Assembly (NCBI GenBank): GCA_022797375.1
Contig: JAAWKM010000014.1
Span: forward strand, 1-43,136
Source of the DNA: Lachnospiraceae bacterium
GTDB lineage: Bacteria > Bacillota > Clostridia > Lachnospirales > Lachnospiraceae
Length of the DNA stretch: 43,136 bases
Direction of reading: 5' to 3'
Made by a program: the position numbers and the translations under genes. Below the pieces are notes generated by a model that saw only the letters and a list, made by a program, of their open reading frames with translations, searched no databases and had not been told where the DNA came from. Positions within the stretch are counted from its first letter, which is position 1; each line of letters begins with the position of its first letter. Below, piece by piece: positions 33,826 to 41,850 of the stretch.

Positions 33826-34902
33826 ATGGCAGAGAATAAACAATTAGGAAAACAGAGCATAAAGTTTGCCCATCCGCCATTTATACGTGGTGCAGCATCA
33901 GTCGCGGGCACTAAAGAAGGAGATGGGCCTTATGGAAAGTATTTTGACGAAATAGAACAAGACCCGATGGCAGGAGGTGACAGCTGGGAAGAGGCAGAAG
34001 GGAAGTTCCAGGAGAAAGCAGCGGAACTTGCTATAGAACATGCAGGCTGCAGTACAGAGGATATAAGGTATGTTGTAGCAGGTGACTTGCTTGGGCAGCT
34101 TATGGCATCTTCATTTGGCCTGATGAAACTGGACAGGCCGCTGTTTGGTGTGTATGGGGCATGTTCTACAATGGGTGAATCACTTGCAATTGCATCGGTA
34201 ATAGCAGAGGGTGGTTTTGCTGATAATGTGCTTGCAATTACTTCAAGCCATTTTGCAAGTGCAGAGAAACAATTCAGGTTTCCGCTTGGGTATGCAAACC
34301 AGCGCAATAAGTCTGCGACATGGACAGTTACAGGAAGTGGTGCTGTAGTTGTATCATCTGCCAGCAATTCCAATGTGGGTGGCAGCCTAGGTAATAAGCT
34401 GCCAGATAATGTGCCTGCTAATAATAACAGAGTCTATATTACTGGCCTGACTACTGGCAAAATTGTAGATTATGGAGTAAAGGATAGTATGAATATGGGT
34501 GCATGTATGGCTCCAGCAGCGGCTGATGCCATTGTGCAGCATTTTGTTGATTTTGGGCAGAGCCCAGGGCAGTATGACAAAATTATAACAGGAGACCTGG
34601 GGCTTGTTGGTAAAGATATTTTAATAGATATAATAAGGGCAAAAGGATATGATATATCAGAAAATTATATGGACTGTGGAATTGAAATATATGGTGATGG
34701 ACAAAATGTACAGTCCGGTGGAAGTGGCTGTGGGTGCAGTGCAGTCATGCTGGCAGGATATATTTTAAAAATGCTTGAGAGCGGGGAATGGAAAAGGGTT
34801 TTATTTGTTCCTACAGGTGCTCTTTTGTCACAGGTAAGTTTTAATGAAGGAAATAGTGTTCCTGGCATTGCACATGCGGTACTTCTTGAAAGGAGGGCCT
34901 GA
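33826..34902 (+). CDS. spoVAD: Stage V sporulation protein AD (SpoVAD)
   Basis: Thiolase-fold dipicolinic-acid-binding protein of the SpoVA channel, which moves Ca-DPA into the forespore and out again at germination. The 358-aa protein is slightly longer than Bacillus SpoVAD. Seen: opening FAHPPFIRGAASVAG, KEGDGPYGKYFD, the VYGACSTMGESL thiolase-like stretch (with Cys) and SGCGCSAVM near the end. The ATG at 33826 follows TCTGGAGGAG. spoVAC, normally just upstream, is missing; spoVAE follows after six bases. A sigma-G promoter is expected but no convincing match was resolved. Confidence 0.95.
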   Translation: MAENKQLGKQSIKFAHPPFIRGAASVAGTKEGDGPYGKYFDEIEQDPMAGGDSWEEAEGKFQEKAAELAIEHAGCSTEDIRYVVAGDLLGQLMASSFGLMKLDRPLFGVYGACSTMGESLAIASVIAEGGFADNVLAITSSHFASAEKQFRFPLGYANQRNKSATWTVTGSGAVVVSSASNSNVGGSLGNKLPDNVPANNNRVYITGLTTGKIVDYGVKDSMNMGACMAPAAADAIVQHFVDFGQSPGQYDKIITGDLGLVGKDILIDIIRAKGYDISENYMDCGIEIYGDGQNVQSGGSGCGCSAVMLAGYILKMLESGEWKRVLFVPTGALLSQVSFNEGNSVPGIAHAVLLERRA

Positions 34903-34908
34903 TATAAA

Positions 34909-35265
34909 ATGAATTATTTGTTATCTTTTTTAGTAGGTGGTGCGATTTGTGTTGTTGTACAAATATTAATGGATAATACAAAACTCCTGCCAGGCAGGAT
35001 AATGGTAATACTTGTATGTACTGGAGCACTTTTAGGTGCTGTGGGCCTTTATGAACCATTTGAAAAATGGGCAGCAAGTGGTGCAACAGTACCTCTGCTT
35101 GGTTTTGGAAATACCCTTTTCAGAGGTGTAAAAGATGCAATAGATAATGAAGGGTTTATTGGTCTTTATAAAGGAGGTTTTACAGCAAGCGCTGTAGGAA
35201 TTTCAACGGCACTTTTATGGGGATATCTCGCATCACTGGTGTTTAAACCAAAAATGAAATCATAA
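34909..35265 (+). CDS. spoVAE: Stage V sporulation protein AE, membrane component (SpoVAEb)
   Basis: A 118-aa membrane protein with three to four hydrophobic segments, of the SpoVAC/SpoVAEb family that forms the membrane part of the Ca-DPA channel. Family stretches include LPGRIMVILVCTGALLGAVGLYEPFEKW and the central ATVPLLGFGNTLFRGVKDAI. It begins six bases after spoVAD and ends shortly before a terminator, so this is a two-gene unit. Confidence 0.93.
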   Translation: MNYLLSFLVGGAICVVVQILMDNTKLLPGRIMVILVCTGALLGAVGLYEPFEKWAASGATVPLLGFGNTLFRGVKDAIDNEGFIGLYKGGFTASAVGISTALLWGYLASLVFKPKMKS

Positions 35266-35319
35266 AAGTAAACAAATATAAGTATAAATATATAATAATT
35301 TAAACAGAAAAGATATAAA

Positions 35320-35360
35320 ACAGAACCTTAAATAGAATATTTTCAAAGGTTCTGTTTTTA
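35320..35360 (+). terminator. Rho-independent terminator after spoVAE
   Basis: CAGAACCTT (35321-35329) pairs with AAGGTTCTG (35346-35354), followed by TTTTTA. The following 35360-35546 is very AT-rich and holds the promoter of the next gene. Confidence 0.82.
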
Positions 35361-35431
35361 TTAAAATTTAAAAATCTTTTGTGTAAAATAAAAAAAAATT
35401 TAGAAAAATAGAAAAAAATTGCAAAAATTAC

Positions 35432-35460
35432 TTGCAAGTTTTATAAAAAAGATATAGAAT
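35432..35460 (+). promoter_or_regulatory. Probable promoter of the Lys/Glu-rich protein gene
   Basis: TTGCAA at 35432-35437, 17 bp, TAGAAT at 35455-35460, in a strongly A/T-tracted region that would be curved. Confidence 0.45.
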
Positions 35461-35546
35461 TTTTTTATGAAAAAAAATTAGTTATCATGAAACATTTGGA
35501 CAGGTAAAATTTTAAGTCCAAATCCAGAGAAAGGAATGGCAGTAAA

Positions 35547-36050
35547 ATGGCTAACACTAAAAAGAAAACTGTAAAAGCAGACAAAGAAGAAAGCACAGTA
35601 AAAGAACCAGTTGTAACTGAAACAGCAGAGGCTGTAAAAGCAGAAGAAGTTACTGGTGCACAGGAAGAAGTTAAAGAAGAAAAAGAGCCAGAAGCAAAAG
35701 CCGCTGGGGAAGCACAGGTTGAAGAGGAAGCTGCTGGAACAGAAGAGCCAGTACGCAAAAAGAGGAAGTATACAAAGAAAGCAACAAAGGAAACAAAAAC
35801 AGAGAAAACAACAGCAAAGAAAACTAAAAAAGACTCTAAAGAAGTTGAAAATATCCAGGAAGTATATCTTGAATTTGGTGACAATAAGATACTTTCAGAA
35901 GAGGTTATTGAAAATATTAAGCAGGCATATAAGGCAGAGGGCCACAGAATTTCTTCTATTAAGAAATTACAGGTATATATGAACCTTGATGAGAAAAAGG
36001 CATATTATGTAATTAATGATAAGGCAGAAGGGAAATTTGTGGAATTTTAA
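35547..36050 (+). CDS. Lys/Glu/Thr-rich protein with small C-terminal domain (DUF6465-like)
   Basis: A 167-aa protein in two parts. Residues 1-~100 are disordered and made almost only of Lys, Glu, Ala, Thr and Val, with an AT-hook-like basic patch VRKKRKYTKKATK. Residues ~103-167 are a small folded domain (VYLEFGDNKILSEEVIENI..LQVYMNLDEKKAYYVIN..GKFVEF). The C-terminal domain resembles the DUF6465 family of Lachnospiraceae; I hold that name loosely. Composition suggests nucleic-acid binding. It is monocistronic, between its own promoter and a strong terminator. Confidence 0.72.
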   Translation: MANTKKKTVKADKEESTVKEPVVTETAEAVKAEEVTGAQEEVKEEKEPEAKAAGEAQVEEEAAGTEEPVRKKRKYTKKATKETKTEKTTAKKTKKDSKEVENIQEVYLEFGDNKILSEEVIENIKQAYKAEGHRISSIKKLQVYMNLDEKKAYYVINDKAEGKFVEF

Positions 36051-36071
36051 AATTGTACTTAACACTTATTT

Positions 36072-36101
36072 ACTGGAGGCATATAAGCCTCCAGTTTTTT
36101 G
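36072..36101 (+). terminator. Rho-independent terminator
   Basis: Perfect 9-bp stem ACTGGAGGC/GCCTCCAGT around ATATAA, followed by TTTTTTG. It serves the gene ending at 36050. Confidence 0.92.
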
Positions 36102-36125
36102 TTTTATATACGGCAGTTTTTAGAA

Positions 36126-37256
36126 TTATGATGGTATCAGTTTTTTTAAAATTGAACGGAATGGATGTTCTATTATTTGTTTAATATTATTAATTTCGGT
36201 ATCTTGTTCTTCAATCATATGCATGGTGCATAAAGTTGACATACAGGAAAAACGTATAATGTCATCTGCCATATAAATATTATTCTTTTTCCATTTTTCT
36301 TTTCTCTTTTTTTCTATGTTAAATAATGGCTGTCCATCTTTTATATACCGTTTTACTGTTTTGAAGTTTGAAATTTCATATAATTTCATTATATTATTAG
36401 CTTCTTCTTCTGATAACATACTGCAAGGATAATTTTTTTCTGAAACAGGGGAGAATTCGCGTAAAATCCATTCAAACTTCCGGGTTTCTTCAACTGTCAT
36501 TTTGGTTGTGCCATTTATTATACGTTTAATTTCGCAGGCATTTTCTGATATTTTTTTATTGAAATCCGGGTTTTTGTCTTCTTCCTGTAGACAATCGTCT
36601 GCTTCAATTCCAAAGATATCCAGGAAATCAGGAATAAGGGAATTGTTCTTAAAGTAATTTTTATCAAAACGTCTGGCAATAATATTTTCCCTTCCAAATA
36701 TACGTTCAAGTTTTTTTAGGCAGCAAAAATAATCAAGCTTGATATATTTATGGCAATTGTTAAAATATTCTTCCCATGTTAAAGTGTTTTTAGATGTTAT
36801 ATTGTGCTTAATAATCTGGTTATACCATGATAAAAGGAAATCATCCTGGCGTCTTAAGTACACAATGATTTTAATATTATAGCCAGCTTCTTCTGCATCT
36901 TCTTTTAACCGGCGCATAAGTGGTCTTCCCCTTTTTCTGTTAAAACATGCAGTCCAGATGCCTTCATCTGATAATATGATATTACTGTTATTTTTAAACA
37001 GTTCTTTAATTATTTGTAACCCTTTAACGAAATTTTCCTCTTCCTGTTCTCTCTGTCTTATACCATTATTATCACAAAATATTGCTTCTAAAAAAAGACC
37101 ATTACGGTATTTCCCTTTATTGGCATAAATAAAGGGAAACTCTGGGTAAAGAAATCCATTTTTTAAAAGAGTTTCACGGTTATTATAGCAGAAGTGCTGG
37201 ATTGAGGTTGTACCAGTTTTAGGTGTGCCTATATGTAAATATAAAGTTTTTTCCAT
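36126..37256 (-). CDS. Sulfotransferase-like P-loop protein
   Basis: A 376-aa cytosolic protein with the PAPS 5'-phosphosulfate loop HIGTPKTGTTSIQ at residues ~7-19 and a 3'-phosphate-binding candidate IIVYLRRQDDFLLSWYNQ around residue 140, the usual pair of sulfotransferase motifs. The rest is typical of the divergent bacterial sulfotransferases found in capsule and surface-glycan regions; the acceptor cannot be guessed. No PAPS synthesis genes are nearby. It stands alone between two terminators. Confidence 0.8.
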   Translation of the reverse strand: MEKTLYLHIGTPKTGTTSIQHFCYNNRETLLKNGFLYPEFPFIYANKGKYRNGLFLEAIFCDNNGIRQREQEEENFVKGLQIIKELFKNNSNIILSDEGIWTACFNRKRGRPLMRRLKEDAEEAGYNIKIIVYLRRQDDFLLSWYNQIIKHNITSKNTLTWEEYFNNCHKYIKLDYFCCLKKLERIFGRENIIARRFDKNYFKNNSLIPDFLDIFGIEADDCLQEEDKNPDFNKKISENACEIKRIINGTTKMTVEETRKFEWILREFSPVSEKNYPCSMLSEEEANNIMKLYEISNFKTVKRYIKDGQPLFNIEKKRKEKWKKNNIYMADDIIRFSCMSTLCTMHMIEEQDTEINNIKQIIEHPFRSILKKLIPS

Positions 37257-37389
37257 GTATATACCCCGTCTTTCCTGTTTAGTAGTATTGGCAGGATTTG
37301 TGCTGCCAGATTAATGATATGTTTAAAATCTTAATATAATTTTAATATATTAAGATTTTATTGCATAATTATGGCAATATACAAAAAAA

Positions 37390-37430
37390 CAGGGTGTATA
37401 TTATACTTTTCAGATATAATATACACCCTG
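37390..37430 (-). terminator. Terminator of the SASP gene
   Basis: Perfect 16-bp stem CAGGGTGTATATTATA/TATAATATACACCCTG around a 9-nt loop. Read on the minus strand it is followed by TTTTTTTG, so it terminates transcription of the SASP gene; a shorter T-run on the plus strand could make it bidirectional. Confidence 0.9.
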
Positions 37431-37492
37431 CCAGTTTTTATAACATTATATTAAGGTTTTTCTGGTAAGCTGCCTTTATACAACCTTAAATA

Positions 37493-37711
37493 TTACTGCT
37501 GCTGCCTGCCTGACATTTCTTCTTCCTGGCGTCTGATCATCTGGCGTACCATTTCTCCGCCAACCGAACCATTCTGTGCAGATGTTAAATCACCATTATA
37601 TCCGCCGTTTTTAAGAGGTACACCAATTTCATTAGCTACCTCCATTTTAAACCTGTTCATTGCTTCCTTTGCCTGTGGTACTTCCATTCTTGAACTGTTA
37701 TTGTTTGTCAT
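37493..37711 (-). CDS. Alpha/beta-type small acid-soluble spore protein (SASP)
   Basis: DNA-binding protein that coats and protects the spore chromosome. The 72-aa protein has VPQAKEAMNRFKMEVANEIGVPL, which includes the GPR protease cleavage context (KMEVANEIGV), and the C-terminal DLTSAQNGSVGGEMVRQMI DNA-binding motif. The frame is open to 37768, but AAAGGAGG directly precedes the ATG at 37711 and the extension has no SASP character. Expected to be forespore-specific (sigma-G); I did not resolve the promoter. Confidence 0.95.
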   Translation of the reverse strand: MTNNNSSRMEVPQAKEAMNRFKMEVANEIGVPLKNGGYNGDLTSAQNGSVGGEMVRQMIRRQEEEMSGRQQQ

Positions 37712-37770
37712 TTTTAAATTCCTCCTTTTATTTTGTACGGGATGGTTTAATTCCGTTCTCCATATCACAT

Positions 37771-37817
37771 AAGTTCCATAATATTCTGGCAGCCATCAGG
37801 GCTGCCAGAAGGAACTT
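37771..37817. other. Long bulged hairpin between SASP and SCIFF genes
   Basis: TTCTGGCAGCC/GGCTGCCAGAA pairs perfectly around ATCAG; after an asymmetric bulge, AAGTTCC/GGAACTT extends it. No U-run follows on either strand. It sits between divergent genes and may be a regulatory dyad or a structured leader. Confidence 0.55.
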
Positions 37818-37935
37818 GTGTAACTGGACAGTATAATGGATTGATATCTTCCCGGTTTCAGATAAGTTATGACTTATCTTGATATTATTATGGACAATAG
37901 AAATTAAATTATGTTGGTAGTTTTTAGGTAAAAGG

Positions 37936-37963
37936 TTGTAATTTTTTTTATTTATGATATAAT
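37936..37963 (+). promoter_or_regulatory. Sigma-A-like promoter of the SCIFF gene
   Basis: TTGTAA at 37936-37941, 16-bp spacer, TATAAT at 37958-37963, about 45 bases before the SCIFF start. Confidence 0.68.
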
Positions 37964-38007
37964 CTAAATATTTGTATTAATATTTATAATTAAATGGAGG
38001 TTTTGAT

Positions 38008-38157
38008 ATGAAGCATATTAAAACAATTAACAGGGCTAATTTAAGCGCTACAGCAAAAAAGGGCGGATGTGGTAAATGCCAGGCTTCCTGCCAGTCAGCT
38101 TGTAAGACATCATGCACAGTTGGAAACCAGAAATGTGCTAATGATGACAATAAGTAA
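38008..38157 (+). CDS. scfA: SCIFF (six-cysteine) ranthipeptide precursor
   Basis: A 49-aa peptide, MKHIKTINRANLSATAKKGG then six cysteines in 23 residues with spacing C-x2-C-x3-C-x3-C-x3-C-x6-C, ending CANDDNK. This is the SCIFF (six Cys in forty-five) precursor found in nearly all Clostridia; its cysteines are thioether-linked by a dedicated radical SAM enzyme. A threonine lies between two of the last cysteines (SCTVGNQKC), the kind of acceptor used in studied homologues. The ATG at 38008 follows GGAGG. The maturase gene is 232 bases downstream. The mature product's role is not firmly known; quorum-like control has been proposed. Confidence 0.96.
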   Translation: MKHIKTINRANLSATAKKGGCGKCQASCQSACKTSCTVGNQKCANDDNK

Positions 38158-38215
38158 AAAACAAGCCTTACATATGCTTTTTGCAGCATTAATGCCTGAC
38201 TAGGCTATAGCTGGG

Positions 38216-38255
38216 ATATAATGGCTGTTGCAGATATCTGTAGCAGCCATTATAT
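38216..38255 (+). other. Strong intercistronic hairpin between SCIFF and its maturase
   Basis: Perfect 12-bp stem ATATAATGGCTG/CAGCCATTATAT with further pairing (CAGATATCTG) inside the loop, followed by TTATTCC. It may act as a partial terminator or 3' stabiliser, making far more precursor than enzyme from one promoter. Confidence 0.65.
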
Positions 38256-38289
38256 TTATTCCCTGTTTGTAATGTAGTATGTAAATTTT

Positions 38290-38369
38290 TAACCTTATAA
38301 TGCAGTATATGAGGTTATGGGCAGTCAGCCAGTGCCTGGTTCCAGGCAATGCGGATTCTGGATATCCGC
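38290..38369 (+). repeat. Composite hairpin repeat, copy E
   Basis: TAACCTTAT/ATGAGGTTA hairpin, GCCTGG-TT-CCAGGC, and GCGGATTCTGGATATCCGC (38351-38369); the last matches the 5814 and 10921 hairpins in its arms but not in the loop. It lies immediately before the maturase ribosome site. Confidence 0.6.
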
Positions 38370-38389
38370 CTGGCTTAAAGAAAGGCAGC

Positions 38390-39763
38390 ATGAATAAAAT
38401 GATACATAAATTTAAATCAAAGGGTATAAATATAGTGCTGGATGTAAACAGCGGCGGTGTCCATGTTGTAGATGATATCACATATGACATTCTTGATTAT
38501 ATAGAACCGCCATTTGAAAAAGAATGTCCAGAGGAAATAATTACAAAGTTAAATGGCAAGTATAATAATGAAGATATAAAAGAGGCATACCAGGAAATCT
38601 TATTATTGCATAACGAACAATTATTATTCAGCCAGGATGTTTATGGTGATTATGCAGAGACAGCAGTAAAGTCGCCAGTCAAGGCTATGTGCCTGCATAT
38701 TGCACATGACTGTAACCTGCGTTGTAAATATTGCTTTGCTGCTACTGGTGATTTTGGTACAGGAAGGAAGCTTATGCCACTTGAAACTGGCAAGGCGGCT
38801 ATAGATTTCCTGCTTGAAAAATCTGAAGGGCGTGAAAACTTAGAAGTAGATTTCTTTGGTGGCGAACCACTTATGAATTTTGAAGTGGTAAAAGAAATTG
38901 TAAATTATGCCAGGAGCAAGGAAAAAGAATATGGCAAGAATTTCAGGTTTACAATTACTACAAATGGAATGTTGCTTACAGATGATAAAATTGATTTTAT
39001 TAATAATGAAATGTCCAATGTAGTGCTTTCAATAGACGGGCGCAAGGAAGTTAATGATAAGATGAGGGTACGTGTTGACGGAAGCGGCTCTTATGATAAA
39101 ATTACAGAGGCATATAAGCGCCTTGTGGAAAAGCGTGGGGATAAGGAATATTATGTACGTGGGACATATACAAAATATAACCTTGATTTTTCTGAAGATG
39201 TAATCCATCTTTATAACGCTGGGTTTGACCAGATTTCAGTTGAACCTGTTATGGAAGATGAAAGTGTGGAATATGCAATTACTGAAAAAGATTTAGACCA
39301 GATTTACAGCGAATATGACAAGCTTGTGGATAAAATTGCAGAAATAAAGAAGAATAACGGAAGCATAAATTTCTTTCATTTTATGATTGACCTTGACCAG
39401 GGGCCTTGTGTAATAAAGAGGCTGCGGGGATGTGGAAGTGGCAATGAATATGTGGCTGTTACGCCAGATGGCGATATTTACCCATGCCACCAGTTTGTTG
39501 GCCATGAAGAATATAAAATGGGAAATCTGTATGAACATACATTTAATGAAGATATTAAGAAAGAGTTTGCGGGATGCCATGTATATTCCAAAACTTCATG
39601 CAGAGACTGCTGGGCTAAGTTTTACTGCAGTGGCGGATGTAATGCGAATAACTATATTTATAATGGTGATATCCATAAGCCATATGAGCTGTCCTGTAAA
39701 ATTATGAGAAAGCGCCTTGAATGTGCTATACTTTCAAAAGTGTGTGAACAGATGGAACAATAG
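38390..39763 (+). CDS. scfB: SCIFF maturase, radical SAM/SPASM protein
   Basis: Radical SAM enzyme that installs thioether bonds in the SCIFF peptide. The 457-aa protein has an N-terminal peptide-recognition (RRE-like) region of ~90 residues, the [4Fe-4S] motif CNLRCKYC, DFFGGEPLMN, and a C-terminal SPASM domain with cysteines in RGCGSGN, YPCHQFVG, and the CRDCWAKFYCSGGCNAN cluster. The frame runs upstream to 38300 through a repeat, but AAAGG before the ATG at 38390 and family length favour that start (38399 is possible). SPASM auxiliary clusters and the adjacent precursor make the assignment firm. Confidence 0.95.
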   Translation: MNKMIHKFKSKGINIVLDVNSGGVHVVDDITYDILDYIEPPFEKECPEEIITKLNGKYNNEDIKEAYQEILLLHNEQLLFSQDVYGDYAETAVKSPVKAMCLHIAHDCNLRCKYCFAATGDFGTGRKLMPLETGKAAIDFLLEKSEGRENLEVDFFGGEPLMNFEVVKEIVNYARSKEKEYGKNFRFTITTNGMLLTDDKIDFINNEMSNVVLSIDGRKEVNDKMRVRVDGSGSYDKITEAYKRLVEKRGDKEYYVRGTYTKYNLDFSEDVIHLYNAGFDQISVEPVMEDESVEYAITEKDLDQIYSEYDKLVDKIAEIKKNNGSINFFHFMIDLDQGPCVIKRLRGCGSGNEYVAVTPDGDIYPCHQFVGHEEYKMGNLYEHTFNEDIKKEFAGCHVYSKTSCRDCWAKFYCSGGCNANNYIYNGDIHKPYELSCKIMRKRLECAILSKVCEQMEQ

Positions 39764-39791
39764 TCTTAGTTAAGTATTGTGGGAGAGGATT

Positions 39792-40958
39792 ATGCTTTCA
39801 TTGTTAAGTAAGGTTTTCATTAAGGATTATACTAATTACAGTGATGCTGTGGTAAGACGGAAATATGGAATACTTGCGAGTGTTATAGGAATATTTTTAA
39901 ATGTACTTTTATTTGGTTTTAAATATTTTGCAGGATGGATAAGTGGCTCTGTTGCAATAATGGCAGATGCATTTAATAATTTATCTGATGCAGGTTCTTC
40001 TGTAATAACACTTGCGGGGTTTAAAGTCACAGGAATGAGTCCTGACGCAGAGCATCCTTTTGGACATGGCAGGGTTGAATATATATCAGGTTTTATTGTA
40101 TCTATTGCAATTATCTTAATGGGGTTTGAGCTTTTAAAAAGCTCCGTGGTTAAAATACTGCATCCTGTAAGAATTGATACAAGTGCTGCTGCTTTTATTA
40201 TCCTGGCTGTATCAGTTATTATAAAACTTTATATGGCGTTTTATAATAACAGGACCGGCATGAAGATTAATTCTGCAGCAATGAAAGCAACAGCAACCGA
40301 CAGTTTAAGCGATTCTGTAGCTACTTCGGTAGTATTTGTGTCAATGGTTGTAATGAAGTTCTCTGGTGTTAATATAGATGGTTATACAGGTGCACTTGTT
40401 GCTGTTTTTATACTTTTTGCTGGATATAGTGCGGCTAAAGATACTATATCACCGCTTCTTGGAACTAAACCATCTAAAGAAATAGTTGAGGCAATAGACC
40501 AGATTATTATGTCGCATGAGGGGATACTTGGTGTGCACGATTTGATAATACATGATTATGGTCCTGGCAGAATGATAGTTTCACTACATGCAGAAGTACC
40601 TGGTGACAGAAATATTTATGAATTGCATGATTTGATAGACCATATTGAGAATGATTTAAATGAGAGGTTTAATTGTGAATGTGTAATCCATATGGACCCG
40701 GTTGATATAAATGACAGCAGAACCAGGGAAGTACGTGCAGGGGCTGTAAAAGCTGTCCAGTCAGTAGATGGAATGCTTTCAATACATGATTTAAGGATAG
40801 TGCCATGTCAGGAATATGATAATATAATATTTGACATGATAGTACCACCAGAGTACCATAAAAGGGATGAAGAGATAAAAGAACAGGTACGTAAAAAGAT
40901 TGAAGAAATGTACCCAGGGTGCAAGGCAGTTATAAAAATTGACAAATCATATATATAG
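39792..40958 (+). CDS. Cation diffusion facilitator, probable Mn(II) exporter
   Basis: A 388-aa CDF transporter: six TM segments in the first ~210 residues, then a cytosolic ferredoxin-like domain and an extra C-terminal domain (from about residue 290). The metal-site A quartet is NNLSD in TM2 and DSLSD in TM5, that is Asn/Asp and Asp/Asp, where zinc exporters have His/Asp in both. This ND-DD set is the one of manganese exporters such as pneumococcal MntE, so Mn(II) export is favoured. The frame starts with GTG at 39777; the ATG at 39792 follows GGAGAGG. It lies 28 bases after the SCIFF maturase and may share its transcript. Confidence 0.87.
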   Translation: MLSLLSKVFIKDYTNYSDAVVRRKYGILASVIGIFLNVLLFGFKYFAGWISGSVAIMADAFNNLSDAGSSVITLAGFKVTGMSPDAEHPFGHGRVEYISGFIVSIAIILMGFELLKSSVVKILHPVRIDTSAAAFIILAVSVIIKLYMAFYNNRTGMKINSAAMKATATDSLSDSVATSVVFVSMVVMKFSGVNIDGYTGALVAVFILFAGYSAAKDTISPLLGTKPSKEIVEAIDQIIMSHEGILGVHDLIIHDYGPGRMIVSLHAEVPGDRNIYELHDLIDHIENDLNERFNCECVIHMDPVDINDSRTREVRAGAVKAVQSVDGMLSIHDLRIVPCQEYDNIIFDMIVPPEYHKRDEEIKEQVRKKIEEMYPGCKAVIKIDKSYI

Positions 40959-40959
40959 T

Positions 40960-41005
40960 GGGACTGCCGCACTGAGTGAACCACTCCCTGTCAAAGCGGC
41001 AGCCC
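40960..41005. other. Hairpin between convergent genes
   Basis: GGGaCTGCCGC pairs with GCGGCAGcCCC, with an inner GAGTG/CACTC hairpin. No U-run follows on either strand, but its place between converging genes suggests a termination or 3'-end role. Confidence 0.5.
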
Positions 41006-41022
41006 CAAGTAATAATATTAGT

Positions 41023-41850
41023 TTACTCTAAATTTAATTTTTTCTTCATAAGTATTATTGAAATAGTATTATATATTATAGCAGAAACTGCCATTACAGC
41101 TATTGAAAAGCACAGCATAGAAGCAGTATATCCGATTATTGCTGTTTCGTCTGCAAAGTTAAAGTCTGCTATCAATGCTCCTGTAATAAATAAAACTACA
41201 ATAATTATCTGGGATATAATATATATTGTTATATAAGCTATAATTGATATTAAATCCTTGCTTGCACCTTTTCCAAAGGGCAGGCTGTAACCTATATTAA
41301 GGCTTACAAAAAATTGTGCTATAGATGAATAAAGTGCCACAAGTAACAATATTATTATACATACTATATAAAAATTACCATTAATCCCGTATTTTAATGA
41401 ACCATAATGGAATGTTGATATAGCGTTCTTGAATTCAGCCCATCCAATGCCGGAATATTTTGGAAATCCTGAAAGTATTATTGAAAATATTATTACAACT
41501 ATATCTGTGATAAAGAACAGCATAGCAGTAAGTATTTTACTGTAGTAAAGCTTTACAGGTGATACAGGAAGGGTATGCATAAGATAACCCTCATCCCTTA
41601 AGAGGTTATTCCTGTATCTTAATACTACCAGCACTAATGTAATAACACAAATTGCAATAGCGGATAATATAAGTATGAAAATTGAAACAGCAAATAAAAT
41701 CCTGCTTATACCTTTAAAACTCCCATGTGGTATGTCAGATATAATTAACATAACTCTTGCAAAAAGAGCGCACAATGTTATAAATGCATATGCGGAAGTA
41801 ATTATACGGATGCCCGCTTTTAAGTCATATTTGATTAGTTTTGCTAACAT
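41023..41850 (-). CDS. ABC transporter permease (ABC-2 type)
   Basis: A 275-aa integral membrane protein with about six hydrophobic segments, no other domain. It overlaps the end of the ATPase gene by 7 bases and would form its membrane partner. The RYRNNLLRDEGYLMHTLPVSP segment after the third TM helix is typical of permeases of the Lachnospiraceae YtrA-type operons. The substrate is unknown; such systems are often induced by cell-wall-active compounds or during stationary phase. Confidence 0.85.
   Translation of the reverse strand: MLAKLIKYDLKAGIRIITSAYAFITLCALFARVMLIISDIPHGSFKGISRILFAVSIFILILSAIAICVITLVLVVLRYRNNLLRDEGYLMHTLPVSPVKLYYSKILTAMLFFITDIVVIIFSIILSGFPKYSGIGWAEFKNAISTFHYGSLKYGINGNFYIVCIIILLLVALYSSIAQFFVSLNIGYSLPFGKGASKDLISIIAYITIYIISQIIIVVLFITGALIADFNFADETAIIGYTASMLCFSIAVMAVSAIIYNTISIILMKKKLNLE

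Noticed and set aside
39700-39791. A manganese (yybP-ykoY) riboswitch before the CDF gene
   Set aside because: Only 28 bases separate it from the maturase gene, too short for the aptamer, and no matching fold was seen.
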